Shown here: positions 55,553-64,000 of the stretch, one piece after another
Position numbering within the stretch: the first letter of the stretch is position 1
Layout: every line of letters begins with the position of its first letter
Source of the DNA: Exiguobacterium sp. J17977
GTDB taxonomy: Bacteria > Bacillota > Bacilli > Exiguobacteriales > Exiguobacteriaceae
DNA: 64,000 nucleotides
Direction: 5' to 3'
NCBI RefSeq assembly: GCF_018616375.1
Contig: NZ_JAEQBB010000001.1
Coordinates: 310,001-374,000 of the forward strand
Program-made: the position numbers and the translations under genes
Notes under the pieces: model-generated
Seen by the model: the letters and a program-made list of their open reading frames with translations, nothing else
Told to the model about the DNA's origin: nothing
The model's database searches: none

Positions 55553-56737
55553 TTATAACGTACCGATGATCATCCCACCGATGACGCCGACGATGACGAG
55601 CGCCCAAGGCGGCATCTTCCAATACGCGATCATGGCGAACAAGAAGGCGGCGAAGACGAAATCGACCACACCGTTGACGGTACTCGTGAAAATCGGCTGA
55701 TAGAACGCGGCAATCAAAATCCCGACGACGGCGGCGTTGACCCCGATGAGTGCGCCCGCGACTTTCGGGTTGCGACGAAGCGCATCCCAAAACGGCAAGG
55801 CACCGAGAATCAACAGGAACGCCGGCAAGAAGATGGCGAGCGTCGCGAGCAGTCCGCCCGGCACACCATTGATGACCGTCCCGAGATAAGACGCGAACGT
55901 GAAGAGCGGTCCTGGAACGGCTTGGGCGGCCCCGTAACCGGCGAGGAACGCCTCTTCGCTCAAGAAACCGGTCGGCACGAGTTCACGCTCGAGGAGCGGT
56001 AAGACGACGTGACCGCCACCGAAGACGAGCGCCCCGGCCCGGTAAAAGCTGTCGAACATCGCAATCGATTGACTTTCAATCGTCTCACGCAAAATCGGCA
56101 AGATGACGAGCAACGCACCGAACAGACCGAGCAACGCCGCCCCGAGTCGTTTCGAGAGCGGGAATGAAGCTGACTTGACGTCGAGGTTTTGCGGTTTGAA
56201 CAGCAAGAATCCGGCCAGACCGGCGAGCAAGATGACGAGCACCTGGCTGTAGGCGGTTTGCCATAACAACACGCCGGCGAGCGCGAAGAAGGCAATCGTG
56301 CGCGTCTTCGCATCGGGCGTCAATTTGCCGGCCATCCCGAGGATGGCGTGGGCGACGATGGCGACTGCGACGACTTTTAACCCATAGAGCCAACCCGCGT
56401 CCGAGACGTCGAGTCCCGAGACGAGCAAGGCGAATAAGATGAGGGCGATGACGGACGGTGATGTGAAGCCGATGAACGACGTGATTCCACCGAGAATCCC
56501 GCCTCGGACGATGCCAATCCCAATCCCGACCTGACTACTGGCCGGTCCAGGCAAGAACTGACAGAGGGCGACGAGGTCGGCATAGGCGCGTTCGTCCATC
56601 CATTTACGGCGACGGACGTACTCCTCATGGAAATAGCCGAGGTGGGCGACCGGTCCGCCGAACGACGTCAAGCCGAGCCGGGTCGAGACGAATAAAATCT
56701 CTAGTAACGTCTTGAACGTTACACGTTGGTTAGACAT
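55553..56737 (-). CDS. chrA: ChrA chromate transporter
   Basis: A 394-residue long-chain CHR family membrane protein with two homologous halves: N half TRLGLTSFGGPVAHLGYFHE, YADLVALCQFLPGPASSQVG; C half SFYRAGALVFGGGHVVLPLL, AFLAGYGAAQAVPGPLFTFA. The paired FGGP/FGGGH and PGP motifs are diagnostic. It exports chromate, probably with sulfate-like specificity. ATG 56737 has AAGGAG spaced 8 nt upstream. It follows the PadR regulator by 5 nt and is probably controlled by it. Confidence 0.9.
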   Translation of the reverse strand: MSNQRVTFKTLLEILFVSTRLGLTSFGGPVAHLGYFHEEYVRRRKWMDERAYADLVALCQFLPGPASSQVGIGIGIVRGGILGGITSFIGFTSPSVIALILFALLVSGLDVSDAGWLYGLKVVAVAIVAHAILGMAGKLTPDAKTRTIAFFALAGVLLWQTAYSQVLVILLAGLAGFLLFKPQNLDVKSASFPLSKRLGAALLGLFGALLVILPILRETIESQSIAMFDSFYRAGALVFGGGHVVLPLLERELVPTGFLSEEAFLAGYGAAQAVPGPLFTFASYLGTVINGVPGGLLATLAIFLPAFLLILGALPFWDALRRNPKVAGALIGVNAAVVGILIAAFYQPIFTSTVNGVVDFVFAAFLFAMIAYWKMPPWALVIVGVIGGMIIGTL

Positions 56738-56742
56738 GTGAT

Positions 56743-57060
56743 TCACTCCTTGATCTCTTTAAATAGTTCGTACGCTTTTTGACGGGCTTCCGCCAAGACG
56801 ACGAGACCTTTTTCGGTCGTCGTATAGTTTTTCCGGATATGGCCTCCGACGAGCTCATTTGTCCGGATGAGCAGGCCATCCTGCTCCATTGTGTGTAAAA
56901 TCGGGTAGAGCGTGCCGGCACTGATTGAGTAGCCGTGCTCCCGAAGTTCTTCGACCATCCACGCGCCATATACCGGATGTTCGGCCGCATGGTGCAAGAT
57001 GTGAATATGAATGAAGCCGAGGAACAGTTTGCGAAGGACGCGGTCTTCCACGTTCATCAT
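56743..57060 (-). CDS. PadR family regulator
   Basis: A 105-residue winged-helix regulator: HILHHAAEHPVYGAWMVEEL, the helix-turn-helix ISAGTLYPILHTMEQDGLLI, and the wing NELVGGHIRKNYTTTEKG. It probably represses its own operon with chrA. The start is uncertain: ATG 57060 and 57057 are very close to the AAGGAG site, whereas GTG 57051 is spaced 9 nt from it. An imperfect 21-bp palindrome lies upstream. Confidence 0.85.
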   Translation of the reverse strand: MMNVEDRVLRKLFLGFIHIHILHHAAEHPVYGAWMVEELREHGYSISAGTLYPILHTMEQDGLLIRTNELVGGHIRKNYTTTEKGLVVLAEARQKAYELFKEIKE

Positions 57061-57075
57061 CTCCTTGAAATCGAT

Positions 57076-57096
57076 TTTCGATATCGGATACCGAAA
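57076..57096. promoter_or_regulatory. Candidate PadR operator
   Basis: A 21-bp palindrome running TTTCGATATCGGATACCGAAA (one base beyond 20 shown as TTTCGATATCG + GATACCGAAA) with a single mismatched pair, 16-36 nt upstream of padR. Confidence 0.6.
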
Positions 57097-57253
57097 TCAG
57101 TGTAACAACCTACAAAAAATTATGCAACCGTCGGACGTGTACCTTTACAAAAACGTAATGTAACCGATTCACAAGAATCGATTCGGCAAATATAGGGAAT
57201 TCATAAAAAATGAGGTAAACTGAATAATAGAAGTAAGCAGAGGAGGAACCGAC

Positions 57254-59938
57254 GTGGCAGACCTAGACCAAACCAAATTCCAATCCTTGTTGCGCCATAT
57301 GCCCCAAGGCTACGTCGAATTTAAAGTGCTCTACGATGAGGTGGGGGAGCCCGTCGATTACGAGTTCAATGAAGTGAACGAGGCGTTCGAACGCATTATG
57401 AAAGCGAAGCGCGAACAGTTTCTCGGGGGACGCATCACCGATAAGCTGAAAGATTTTGAATACAGCGAGCGGGAGTGGATTGTCCAAGTCGCGCGGGCCG
57501 TCGATAGTGGTGAGACGATCACGTTCGAACACTTCTCGCGCCGCAACAAGGCCTGGTATGAGCTGTCCGTATTCAGTGAACGTCCGGGCTACGTGTCGAC
57601 GTTGTTCCATGACATCACGCCTCACGTCCAAGAGAACAACGCGCTGAAGCAACTTGTTAACGTGTCGCATCGGTTCGTCACGACCGGACGCGAACTGTTG
57701 ATGAACCAACATTTCCTCGATCAGATTCGTGGCTTCACCGGGGCCAAGGCCGTGACGCTCAATTTGATGGACGATGACGGCAAGACGTATTCGACCGTGG
57801 CGCTGTCAGGGATGGATGAGCTGCTCGAACGAAGTCTCGATGTGCTCGGCTTCCATCCGGTCGGCAAGAAATGGCCGATCAGTGCCAAACGGAAAGTGCT
57901 ACTCGAAGCACCGAGTCCTATCGTGTTCGACGACATCATGCCAATCATCGACGGGATGTTGCCGAGACGGTTGATTAAAAACATATTGCGCATCTTCGAC
58001 CTCGGGCAAGTCATCCTTTTCAAAATTGAGAAGGATGGGGTCTTTTACGGGGATTTGACGATTGTCATGGAGAAACACAAACAGGCTAGCCGGCTCGGTC
58101 TCGTGGAATTATATATCGTCCACATTCTCGAACAGATGACAAAAGCGGACCAACAGATTGGTGAGACAAAAGAATCGATGTTCGAAGGATTCGCCAACGT
58201 CGATTTGGAATGCATCATGTCGTTGAAAACACACGAAATCTTCCACTTGAATGTAGCGTGGGAGCGCGTTCTTGGTTTTCCGCTCGAGGAACTGGAAAAC
58301 ATGGACTTCACCAGTCTCGTGCATCCTGAAGATGTCGACAAGACCGATGAAGCGTTCTCCTTGCTTGAGAAAGGGGAAGAGATTTATCGCTTCGTCAACC
58401 GTTACCGCACCATCGATGGGGACTATCGCTCGATTGAATGGCACTCAAAAGTACAGGGCAATTATATCTATGCCGTCGCAAAAGACGTGACGGAGCGGGT
58501 TCAGCTCGAGGAAGAACTGGCCGAGCGGGACCGCCTGCTGACGAAACTGTCGGATCAAGTGCCTGGTGCCATCTATCAATTCGAGCGCCTGCCGGATGGT
58601 AGTTTCAACTTCCCGTTCTTTAGCCGGGGGTTTGAGGATTTGACGGGCATCACGCTCGAACAGATGAAACAAGATACGAGCCTCGTCTTCTCAAAAATTC
58701 ATCCGGATGACTATCCGCATGTGATGGCGAGCATCGAGGCGTCGTATGAGAACTTGACGATATGGGACGCGGAGTTCCGTGTCATCACGCCGGATGGCGG
58801 AACGACATGGATTTTGGGGTCGTCGCGTCCTGAGAAGCTCGACGAAGGGCACGTCCTCTGGCACGGCTATATCGGCGACGTGACCGAGAAGAAGAAATAT
58901 GAGATGGAAATCGAATATTTGAGTTATCACGACCAATTGACCGGCGTGAAGAACCGCCGTTATTTCGATGAGGCGCTCATCACATACGACGAGCCTTGCT
59001 ATTATCCGCTCGCCTTGATTGTTGTCGACATCAACGGTTTGAAGCTGACGAATGATGCGTTCGGCCATCTGATTGGAGACCGCTTATTGATTGAGGCGAC
59101 GATGATGCTAAAACGTGAGATTCGCGGCAAGGACACGGTCGCCCGGATCGGTGGGGATGAGTTCGTGATCATCCTCCCGAATACGACATTGGAGGAAGCG
59201 AAGCGGTTGTCCGATAACTTGAGCCAGCAGTTCTTGGCCAAATCAATTGAAGGATTGCCAATCTCGGCGTCGTTTGGAGAAGCGGTGAAGCATGACGATT
59301 CCCTTTCCGTTGTCGAAGTGTTCAACTTGGCCGAGGACCGGATGTACCATCATAAAGTATCCGAGAAGCAGAGCCGACGACATTATTCGATTCAACTCAT
59401 CATGCGGACGCTCTATGAGAAAATCCCACGTGAAGAAGCCCACTCGCAGCGTGTCGCCGAGCTGTCACGACAACTCGGGCAGGCGATGAACTTCACGAGC
59501 GCTGAAGTGAACGAACTCGTCACGGCCGCGACGCTTCACGACATCGGCAAGGTCGCCATCAGCAATGAGATTTTAGACAAGACCGGGGCGTTGACCGATG
59601 CCGAGTGGCGCGAAATCAAACGTCATCCTGAAGTGAGCTATAACATTTTGAGCACGGTACCGGAATACGGACCGCTGTCCGAGATTGTACTCGCCCACCA
59701 TGAACGTTGGGACGGGAACGGTTATCCGAAAGGGATCAGCGGCGAACAGATTCCGCTCGCGGCCCGGATTATCTCGATTGCGGACACGTTCGACGTGATG
59801 GTGACGGGACGCCCATACCGGAAAGCAAAGACGCTCGATGAAGCGCTCGCGGTCATCGAAGAAGAAGCGGGTCGGCAGTTCGACCCTGAACTCGTCGAGG
59901 TGTTCTTCAAGAAGGTCGTGCCGACGTTGCAGCGGTGA
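57254..59938 (+). CDS. PAS-GAF-PAS-PAS-GGDEF-HD-GYP signalling protein
   Basis: An 894-residue cytosolic protein that can both make and break cyclic di-GMP. It starts at GTG behind GAGGAGGAA. Domains: PAS (about 1-130), GAF-like (130-290), two PAS (about 315-410 and 425-545), GGDEF (about 550-690) and HD-GYP (about 710-890). The GGDEF motif ARIGGDEFVII is intact, with the inhibitory RxxD site (RGKD) five residues before it. The HD-GYP motifs HDIGK and HHERWDGNGYPKG are complete. No membrane segment is seen. It senses small ligands or redox state in the cytoplasm. Confidence 0.88.
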   Translation: MADLDQTKFQSLLRHMPQGYVEFKVLYDEVGEPVDYEFNEVNEAFERIMKAKREQFLGGRITDKLKDFEYSEREWIVQVARAVDSGETITFEHFSRRNKAWYELSVFSERPGYVSTLFHDITPHVQENNALKQLVNVSHRFVTTGRELLMNQHFLDQIRGFTGAKAVTLNLMDDDGKTYSTVALSGMDELLERSLDVLGFHPVGKKWPISAKRKVLLEAPSPIVFDDIMPIIDGMLPRRLIKNILRIFDLGQVILFKIEKDGVFYGDLTIVMEKHKQASRLGLVELYIVHILEQMTKADQQIGETKESMFEGFANVDLECIMSLKTHEIFHLNVAWERVLGFPLEELENMDFTSLVHPEDVDKTDEAFSLLEKGEEIYRFVNRYRTIDGDYRSIEWHSKVQGNYIYAVAKDVTERVQLEEELAERDRLLTKLSDQVPGAIYQFERLPDGSFNFPFFSRGFEDLTGITLEQMKQDTSLVFSKIHPDDYPHVMASIEASYENLTIWDAEFRVITPDGGTTWILGSSRPEKLDEGHVLWHGYIGDVTEKKKYEMEIEYLSYHDQLTGVKNRRYFDEALITYDEPCYYPLALIVVDINGLKLTNDAFGHLIGDRLLIEATMMLKREIRGKDTVARIGGDEFVIILPNTTLEEAKRLSDNLSQQFLAKSIEGLPISASFGEAVKHDDSLSVVEVFNLAEDRMYHHKVSEKQSRRHYSIQLIMRTLYEKIPREEAHSQRVAELSRQLGQAMNFTSAEVNELVTAATLHDIGKVAISNEILDKTGALTDAEWREIKRHPEVSYNILSTVPEYGPLSEIVLAHHERWDGNGYPKGISGEQIPLAARIISIADTFDVMVTGRPYRKAKTLDEALAVIEEEAGRQFDPELVEVFFKKVVPTLQR

Positions 59939-59943
59939 ATACA

Positions 59944-59984
59944 AAGCAAGGCGAGATGCTTATACTGAGCATCTCGCCTTGCTT
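59944..59984. terminator. Bidirectional intrinsic terminator
   Basis: AAGCAAGGCGAGATGCT and its exact complement form a 17-bp stem with a 7-nt loop between the convergent signalling and protease genes. Confidence 0.9.
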
Positions 59985-60444
59985 ATTTGTCTGTCTTTCG
60001 TGACAGCCACAGTTCTTTTAAGTTCAAACCATCATTTTTGAGGCCATTGGATAGGGTGTGTGGAAACAGATTAACAATGACGAATAAATACGACGTCGTC
60101 ACGAAAGCGGACGTGAATACACCTGCAAACCATTCTGGATATAGAAGGGCGAACGCCCAAACAAGGGAGCCAGTGACCAGGTTAGCCAAAACCCCGCCTG
60201 AAATGAGGAGAAGACGTTGTCCCCACTTTAGTTGTATATGTTTGTAGGAGTACCGACCTAGCCAGAATTTCTGAGGTGACCAATGCACATGACCGATGGA
60301 AAAGACCGGCTTTCCTTCCCCGATGTAAATGCCAATCATGTGTGTCCCCACGAGTCGACCTGCGCAGGCGTGACCGTATTCGTGAATGAGTAGAACAGGC
60401 AAATGCATAAACAACATAATCAAAGGAAACCAATCTTGAAGCAT
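59983..60444 (-). CDS. Small M50-type (site-2) zinc metalloprotease-like protein
   Basis: A 153-residue membrane protein with the zinc motif HEYGHACAG (HExxH) in the first helix. A second conserved site follows late in the chain, NLFPHTLSNGLKNDGLN, where NDG sits where S2P proteases carry an LDG aspartate. Three or four helices are predicted. Members of this compact branch in Bacillota are of unknown target; some may cleave membrane regulators. Its AAAGGGG ribosome site is complementary to a 9-nt arm 50 nt upstream. A promoter TTGTTA-N17-TAAACT on the minus strand lies between. Confidence 0.72.
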   Translation of the reverse strand: MLQDWFPLIMLFMHLPVLLIHEYGHACAGRLVGTHMIGIYIGEGKPVFSIGHVHWSPQKFWLGRYSYKHIQLKWGQRLLLISGGVLANLVTGSLVWAFALLYPEWFAGVFTSAFVTTSYLFVIVNLFPHTLSNGLKNDGLNLKELWLSRKTDK

Positions 60445-60449
60445 ATGAT

Positions 60450-60517
60450 AACCCCTTTAGTATTTTTTTACAGTTTAGCATTAAAGGTAAAATTTAACAA
60501 ACATATTCAAAGGGGTT
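60450..60517 (-). promoter_or_regulatory. Inverted repeat covering the protease ribosome site
   Basis: Perfect 9-bp arms AACCCCTTT (60450-60458) and AAAGGGGTT (60509-60517), plus-strand reading, with 50 nt between. On the minus-strand RNA the downstream arm contains the ribosome site of the protease gene. A read-through transcript from the ABC operon could fold so as to hide it. Confidence 0.4.
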
Positions 60518-60527
60518 TCGCATTGGA

Positions 60528-61628
60528 TTAAGTGAGCGGTCGTTTCTTCAACGCCCAGGCGATGACGAGGAAGACGACGAGCGCCATCCCGAGCAACATG
60601 AGGATTGAATTGAGCGGGAAACGGTCCTCATACATCTGGGCGACCCCGTAGTTGAACCAATATGTCGGCAAGAAGCGTCCGACGGCTTGAAGCGTCTCCG
60701 GAAGCCACGTCAGACTGATGAAGGCGCCGCCAGTGATGGCCGCCGCCATCGTCACGGACGTCTGCCAAATGTTCGCTTTCTCCCGATTCGTCGCGAGAAT
60801 GGCGATGAGCGACCCGATGGCGAGACAGACGAACAGATAGACGATGAACAATAACGTCAGGACAGGCAGATGAGCCAGAATATCTTGTCGGTACAGCACG
60901 GCGCTGAAGGCGAGTAGCATGAGCACATAAATCAGTCCGACCGCACAGAACGACACGAACAACGAACCGATGTAACGCCGTGGCGTGACCGGGGCGGCGA
61001 ACAGGCGCGAGTAAATCTTCTCATCCCGGTCGTCGGCGACGAACAACGGGATGAACTGGAGAAAGGCCGACATCATGACGAACGATAAGAGACCGAGGAA
61101 CGCCTGCGTCCGCGCCGTCGTCGCCACGCTCTGTTGGAACGGTTCACTCGAGAGCGTATAGCCGTTCTCCGTCTCACGCTCGGCCAGCTCGTTGAACCGT
61201 TCTTCGTCAAAATCACTTGCGAGCAGTAACTGCCGCTCGCGCGACAGGTGCGAGTTGAGCGCTTGCTCGATTAACGCGGCGTCACTTCCTTCAGTCGCGC
61301 TGAACGAGAGACGCGGCGTCTCCCCATTCAAGAGCGCCTCGGTGAATCCGTCCGGTATCGTCAAGACGATGTCTTGTCCTTGGAGTAAAGCCTCATCGGT
61401 CTCATCCGTATTGAGCGGTGTCACTTCGCCGAAACGTCCGGCTTCTTCAATGACACGACCGGCGAGTGTCCCGCCATCGCGGTCAAGGATGCCGATGGAA
61501 GCGTTCAACGCCGATGTCGAGCTGAGAAACGAGAGAATCAAGGCGAAACCGAACACGGAGACGAACGTGAACACCCACAGCCCTTTTTTTCGAAGCATGC
61601 GCTTGGCGACATGTCTAAATAGCACCAC
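60528..61628 (-). CDS. ABC-2 type exporter permease, second subunit
   Basis: A 366-residue membrane protein with an N-terminal helix (about 18-38), a large extracellular domain (about 40-180), then five C-terminal helices including PLFVADDRDEKIYSRLFAAPVTPRRYIGSL, the typical ABC-2 cytoplasmic loop. It starts GTG GTG with overlap of 14 nt on the previous permease. With that permease and the ATPase it forms an exporter resembling drug or lipid exporters such as YhfP/LnrMN families. Substrate unknown. Confidence 0.82.
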   Translation of the reverse strand: MVLFRHVAKRMLRKKGLWVFTFVSVFGFALILSFLSSTSALNASIGILDRDGGTLAGRVIEEAGRFGEVTPLNTDETDEALLQGQDIVLTIPDGFTEALLNGETPRLSFSATEGSDAALIEQALNSHLSRERQLLLASDFDEERFNELAERETENGYTLSSEPFQQSVATTARTQAFLGLLSFVMMSAFLQFIPLFVADDRDEKIYSRLFAAPVTPRRYIGSLFVSFCAVGLIYVLMLLAFSAVLYRQDILAHLPVLTLLFIVYLFVCLAIGSLIAILATNREKANIWQTSVTMAAAITGGAFISLTWLPETLQAVGRFLPTYWFNYGVAQMYEDRFPLNSILMLLGMALVVFLVIAWALKKRPLT

Positions 61629-62754
61629 GGCGGTTCACCCCTTTCCAAAGCAACAGACTGAGGACGGCGAACACGAGGAGATGCAAGGCGAGCCAACCGA
61701 GGCTCTGCCAAAACACGGCTGGATCTCCGCCGCGCAGGAGCACCTGGAGTATGCCTTCCCGCATGAAAATCGGCATGAAGACGTACTGGGCCCATGGTGC
61801 CACGCTCAGCGTCACTTGATCGAAACCAGGGACGTAACCGCCGGAGAGAATCATGATGATGGCGACGAACCCGTTGACGATCGCGTCTTTCGTACTGCGC
61901 GAGAGACGAGGCAGGCTCGACACGAGAAAGCCGAACGCGGTGCCGTATAAGGCAAGGGCGAGCCAAGCGATGAACAAGAGTCCGAAATGGACATAGTCGA
62001 GTGAGAAGCTACGATACACAAAGTGACTGAACCAAAACACGAGTACGAGTTGCAGGAAGATAAGGGTGTATCGGCTCAGGCTGCGGGCCAGGCGATACTC
62101 GATCCGTTTGACCGGAGCGGCCTGAATGCGGAGATAACTCCCGGTCATCGGCTGTTCCTCGCTGAGCATGCCGGTAATATAAAACGCACCGAACAGCGCC
62201 GTCATGATGGAAATCGTGACGGTGAAGTATTCGAGTGACGTCGGGGTCCGGCCCGACAAATCGATGCTCTCGCTATCGATGAACGTTTCGCTCTCGAACG
62301 GGGCGGAGACGCCTGCCTCGGCGAGCATAATCTGCTGATTGGCGACGTCCGTATATTGCCGGAGGATGGCCTCGATGACGTCGAACTCGATTGTCGACGG
62401 TTCCTCGTATAGCAGACGGACATCGGGACCGTCCAAATGAAGGATGACATCGGTGTCGCCATCGTTCACGCCGGTTTCAGCAGCGGCGATACTATCGTAC
62501 GGGACGAGATTGATGAATGCTTTGATATCATCGTCGGCGAGGAACGACTCGAGCGGCACCCGATAATCATCCGTCGACTGTTCGACGTAGGCGACATCCG
62601 TGACCGGAAGCGAAAAATTGCTATTGAAGATGGCCGATAGCATCGTCCCGAGCCCGAAGATAAGGATGATTGGGAAGATGAGCATCCAAAACAGGGTCGA
62701 GCGGTCGCGCAGTTGCTGTTTGACATCATATTTGATGAACGTCCATAGTTTCAT
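61615..62754 (-). CDS. ABC-2 type exporter permease, first subunit
   Basis: A 379-residue permease with the same layout as its partner: helix (about 25-45), extracellular part (about 48-180), five C-terminal helices and the ABC-2 loop MTGSYLRIQAAPVKRIEYRLARS. ATG 62754 is preferred because GGGAG is spaced 8 nt before it; ATG 62760 would overlap the stop of the ATPase (TGATG) but is too close to the site. It forms a heterodimer with the next permease. Confidence 0.82.
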   Translation of the reverse strand: MKLWTFIKYDVKQQLRDRSTLFWMLIFPIILIFGLGTMLSAIFNSNFSLPVTDVAYVEQSTDDYRVPLESFLADDDIKAFINLVPYDSIAAAETGVNDGDTDVILHLDGPDVRLLYEEPSTIEFDVIEAILRQYTDVANQQIMLAEAGVSAPFESETFIDSESIDLSGRTPTSLEYFTVTISIMTALFGAFYITGMLSEEQPMTGSYLRIQAAPVKRIEYRLARSLSRYTLIFLQLVLVFWFSHFVYRSFSLDYVHFGLLFIAWLALALYGTAFGFLVSSLPRLSRSTKDAIVNGFVAIIMILSGGYVPGFDQVTLSVAPWAQYVFMPIFMREGILQVLLRGGDPAVFWQSLGWLALHLLVFAVLSLLLWKGVNRRGAI

Positions 62755-62759
62755 CGTCA

Positions 62760-63692
62760 TCACTCCCTAAGTGTCTTACCGGTCAGGGCCAGGAAGACGG
62801 TATTCAAGGACGGACGGTCGACCGTGATCGAGGTGAAGCGGACCCGCTCGTCATGAAGCACATCCAGCAGCGGGGCGAGCGGCGTATCTTTCTCGAGCGA
62901 CACGTCGAGGAACGGTTCCTCGTACTCGACTTTCTTCACGCGTTCGAGTGATTCGAGTCGTTCCAAGAGGCTCGGGGTGAGGGCGTCGACTTTGATGCGG
63001 GCCGTCTCAAGCGTCATGACTTGGTCTTTCAGCTCGTCTTGCGTCCCCTCGGCGATAATCCGTCCCTCATCGACGATGGCGACACGGTCGCACAGCATCT
63101 CGACTTCCTCCATATAATGGGACGTGTAGATGATGGTCGCCCCACGTCGATTCAACTCGCGGATATTCTCGAGGATGGTATTGCGTGACTGCGGGTCGAT
63201 GGCGACGGTCGGCTCATCCATGAAGATGAGTTCTGGTTCATGCACGATGCCGCAGGCGATGTTAAGACGACGAAGGAGCCCCCCGGACAGTTCCGGCGGA
63301 CGTTTCTTTTGGTGTGGCGTGAGTTCAACGAAGTCGAGGGCGGCCACGGTCTTTTGTTTGGCCTCGGCCGGTTTGAACCCATACAGCTCGGCGAAAAATT
63401 GAATGTTCTCGAACACCGTCAGTTGGTCGTACACGGAGACATGCTGCGGGACGATACCGACGCGTCGTTTAATCGTCTGCTCGTCTTTTGGCATCGAGTG
63501 GTCAAAAATTCGAATGGTGCCGCTGTCGGCGGGATATAAGTTCAGCATGACAGAAATGGCGGTCGTTTTCCCGGCCCCGTTCGGTCCGAGTAAGCCGAAC
63601 AACTCGCCGGCCTCGACGTGAAGTGAAAAGTCGTTCAAGGCAATCGTCTCACCGAACCGTTTGGTGACGTGGTCGAGCGCGATGATAGACAC
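62760..63692 (-). CDS. ABC-2 exporter ATPase
   Basis: A 310-residue ATPase: Walker A GPNGAGKTT, Q-loop VPQHVSVYDQLTV, signature LSGGLLRRLNIACGI, Walker B LIFMDEPTVAIDP, H-loop IYTSHYMEEVEML, and a C-terminal DrrA-like extension (about 225-310) typical of drug exporters. GTG 63692 is taken as the start since AAAGGAG lies 10 nt upstream; a longer in-frame ORF would start at 63737. First gene of the operon, divergent from the gene at the window end. Confidence 0.85.
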   Translation of the reverse strand: MSIIALDHVTKRFGETIALNDFSLHVEAGELFGLLGPNGAGKTTAISVMLNLYPADSGTIRIFDHSMPKDEQTIKRRVGIVPQHVSVYDQLTVFENIQFFAELYGFKPAEAKQKTVAALDFVELTPHQKKRPPELSGGLLRRLNIACGIVHEPELIFMDEPTVAIDPQSRNTILENIRELNRRGATIIYTSHYMEEVEMLCDRVAIVDEGRIIAEGTQDELKDQVMTLETARIKVDALTPSLLERLESLERVKKVEYEEPFLDVSLEKDTPLAPLLDVLHDERVRFTSITVDRPSLNTVFLALTGKTLRE

Positions 63693-63838
63693 GTGGACGC
63701 AACTCCTTTCAAATGAGGAACGTGAAAAAGCATACAATGTTTTGTTCCCGTTTGCAGGAACTTCCGAACCCGATGCCGAATGAATTATAATAGTCGAATT
63801 ATTCAGACAATTAATGGAAGTTGAAGTGAGGGATCGCG

Positions 63839-64000
63839 ATGAAAGGGTGGCAGTTCAATAAAGAAGAGTCGAGCGAGAAGTTTCCGGACGAGATGGCGTG
63901 GGCGTTATTTTGCACCGTCGAGCCGAAGCGAATGGATACGACACTCCCGTTTTATTATGACGAGTCGGTGTTCCGTTTCTCGAACGGGACAGAGTCATTT
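63839..64000 (+). CDS. Unrecognised gene, 5' part (partial)
   Basis: The first 54 codons of a gene that runs off the window. ATG 63839 follows GTGAGGG. The start is hydrophilic (MKGWQFNKEESSEKFPDEMA) and then has a strand-rich segment with WALFCTVEP. A -10-like TATAAT lies at 63786-63791. I recognise no family. Confidence 0.6.
   Translation, partial: MKGWQFNKEESSEKFPDEMAWALFCTVEPKRMDTTLPFYYDESVFRFSNGTESF

Noticed and set aside
1-64000. CRISPR arrays, insertion sequences, prophage or integrase genes
   Set aside because: No regularly spaced repeats, transposase motifs, terminal inverted repeats or integrase domains were seen on either strand.

Overview
The window looks like a chromosomal segment of a low-to-mid GC Bacillota (Bacillales). 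The best guess is an Exiguobacterium-type organism. The evidence is the strong AGGAGG-type ribosome sites, frequent GTG/TTG starts, a T-box leader, CcpA-type cre sites, a textbook Fur box, lipobox proteins, and surface proteins held without SLH or LPXTG signals. The genus is inferred from protein style, not from a marker gene. I see no rRNA, tRNA, CRISPR array, insertion sequence or phage genes.

Layout. 1-5.4 kb: end of a membrane protein, a VLRF1-type release-factor relative, a CDF cation transporter, a secreted protein with eight SH3-like repeats and an NlpC/P60 domain, and a small P-loop protein. 5.4-10.3 kb: a chitobiose/cellobiose operon with overlapping genes (GH4 glucosidase, PTS EIIC, EIIA, EIIB, ChbG deacetylase). 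It diverges from a GntR/UTRA regulator and has a cre site and an operator-like nested inverted repeat. 10.4-13 kb: DUF6440, GNAT, FetAB-like exporter and VOC protein. 13-16.3 kb: an NTF2-like protein, a paired SMR transporter behind a 20-codon upstream ORF, and an OatA-like acyltransferase. 16.4-17.3 kb: a Zn-dependent phospholipase C-like protein with a small membrane protein.

17.4-22.2 kb: a Fur-boxed siderophore importer (lipoprotein, two permeases, ATPase, flavin reductase-like protein). 22.1-24.9 kb: trpE and a glutamine amidotransferase gene. The only leader with a recognisable promoter on their strand is a tryptophan (TGG) T-box about 550 bp upstream. A convincing DUF3885 gene lies in the opposite direction between T-box and trpE.

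25-55 kb is a cell-envelope region. It holds an Ig-like secreted protein, a large S-layer-like protein, an SH3 secreted protein, a surface 5'-nucleotidase, and a glycopolymer locus. That locus has CgeB/GT2 fusion glycosyltransferases, a double GT4, UDP-GlcNAc 2-epimerase and UDP-ManNAc dehydrogenase, a TagGH-like ABC exporter, an MBOAT plus DHHW/AlgX-like O-acetylation pair, a coiled-coil protein and a coiled-coil GT4. The S-layer-like protein and the 5'-nucleotidase share a nearly identical N-terminal module and have no known anchor. I propose that this module binds the ManNAcA-containing, O-acetylated polymer made next door. This is the most promising undescribed system in the window.

55-64 kb: YdcF-like protein, PadR-ChrA pair, PAS-GAF-GGDEF-HD-GYP signalling protein, small M50-type protease, an ABC-2 exporter operon and the start of an unrecognised gene.
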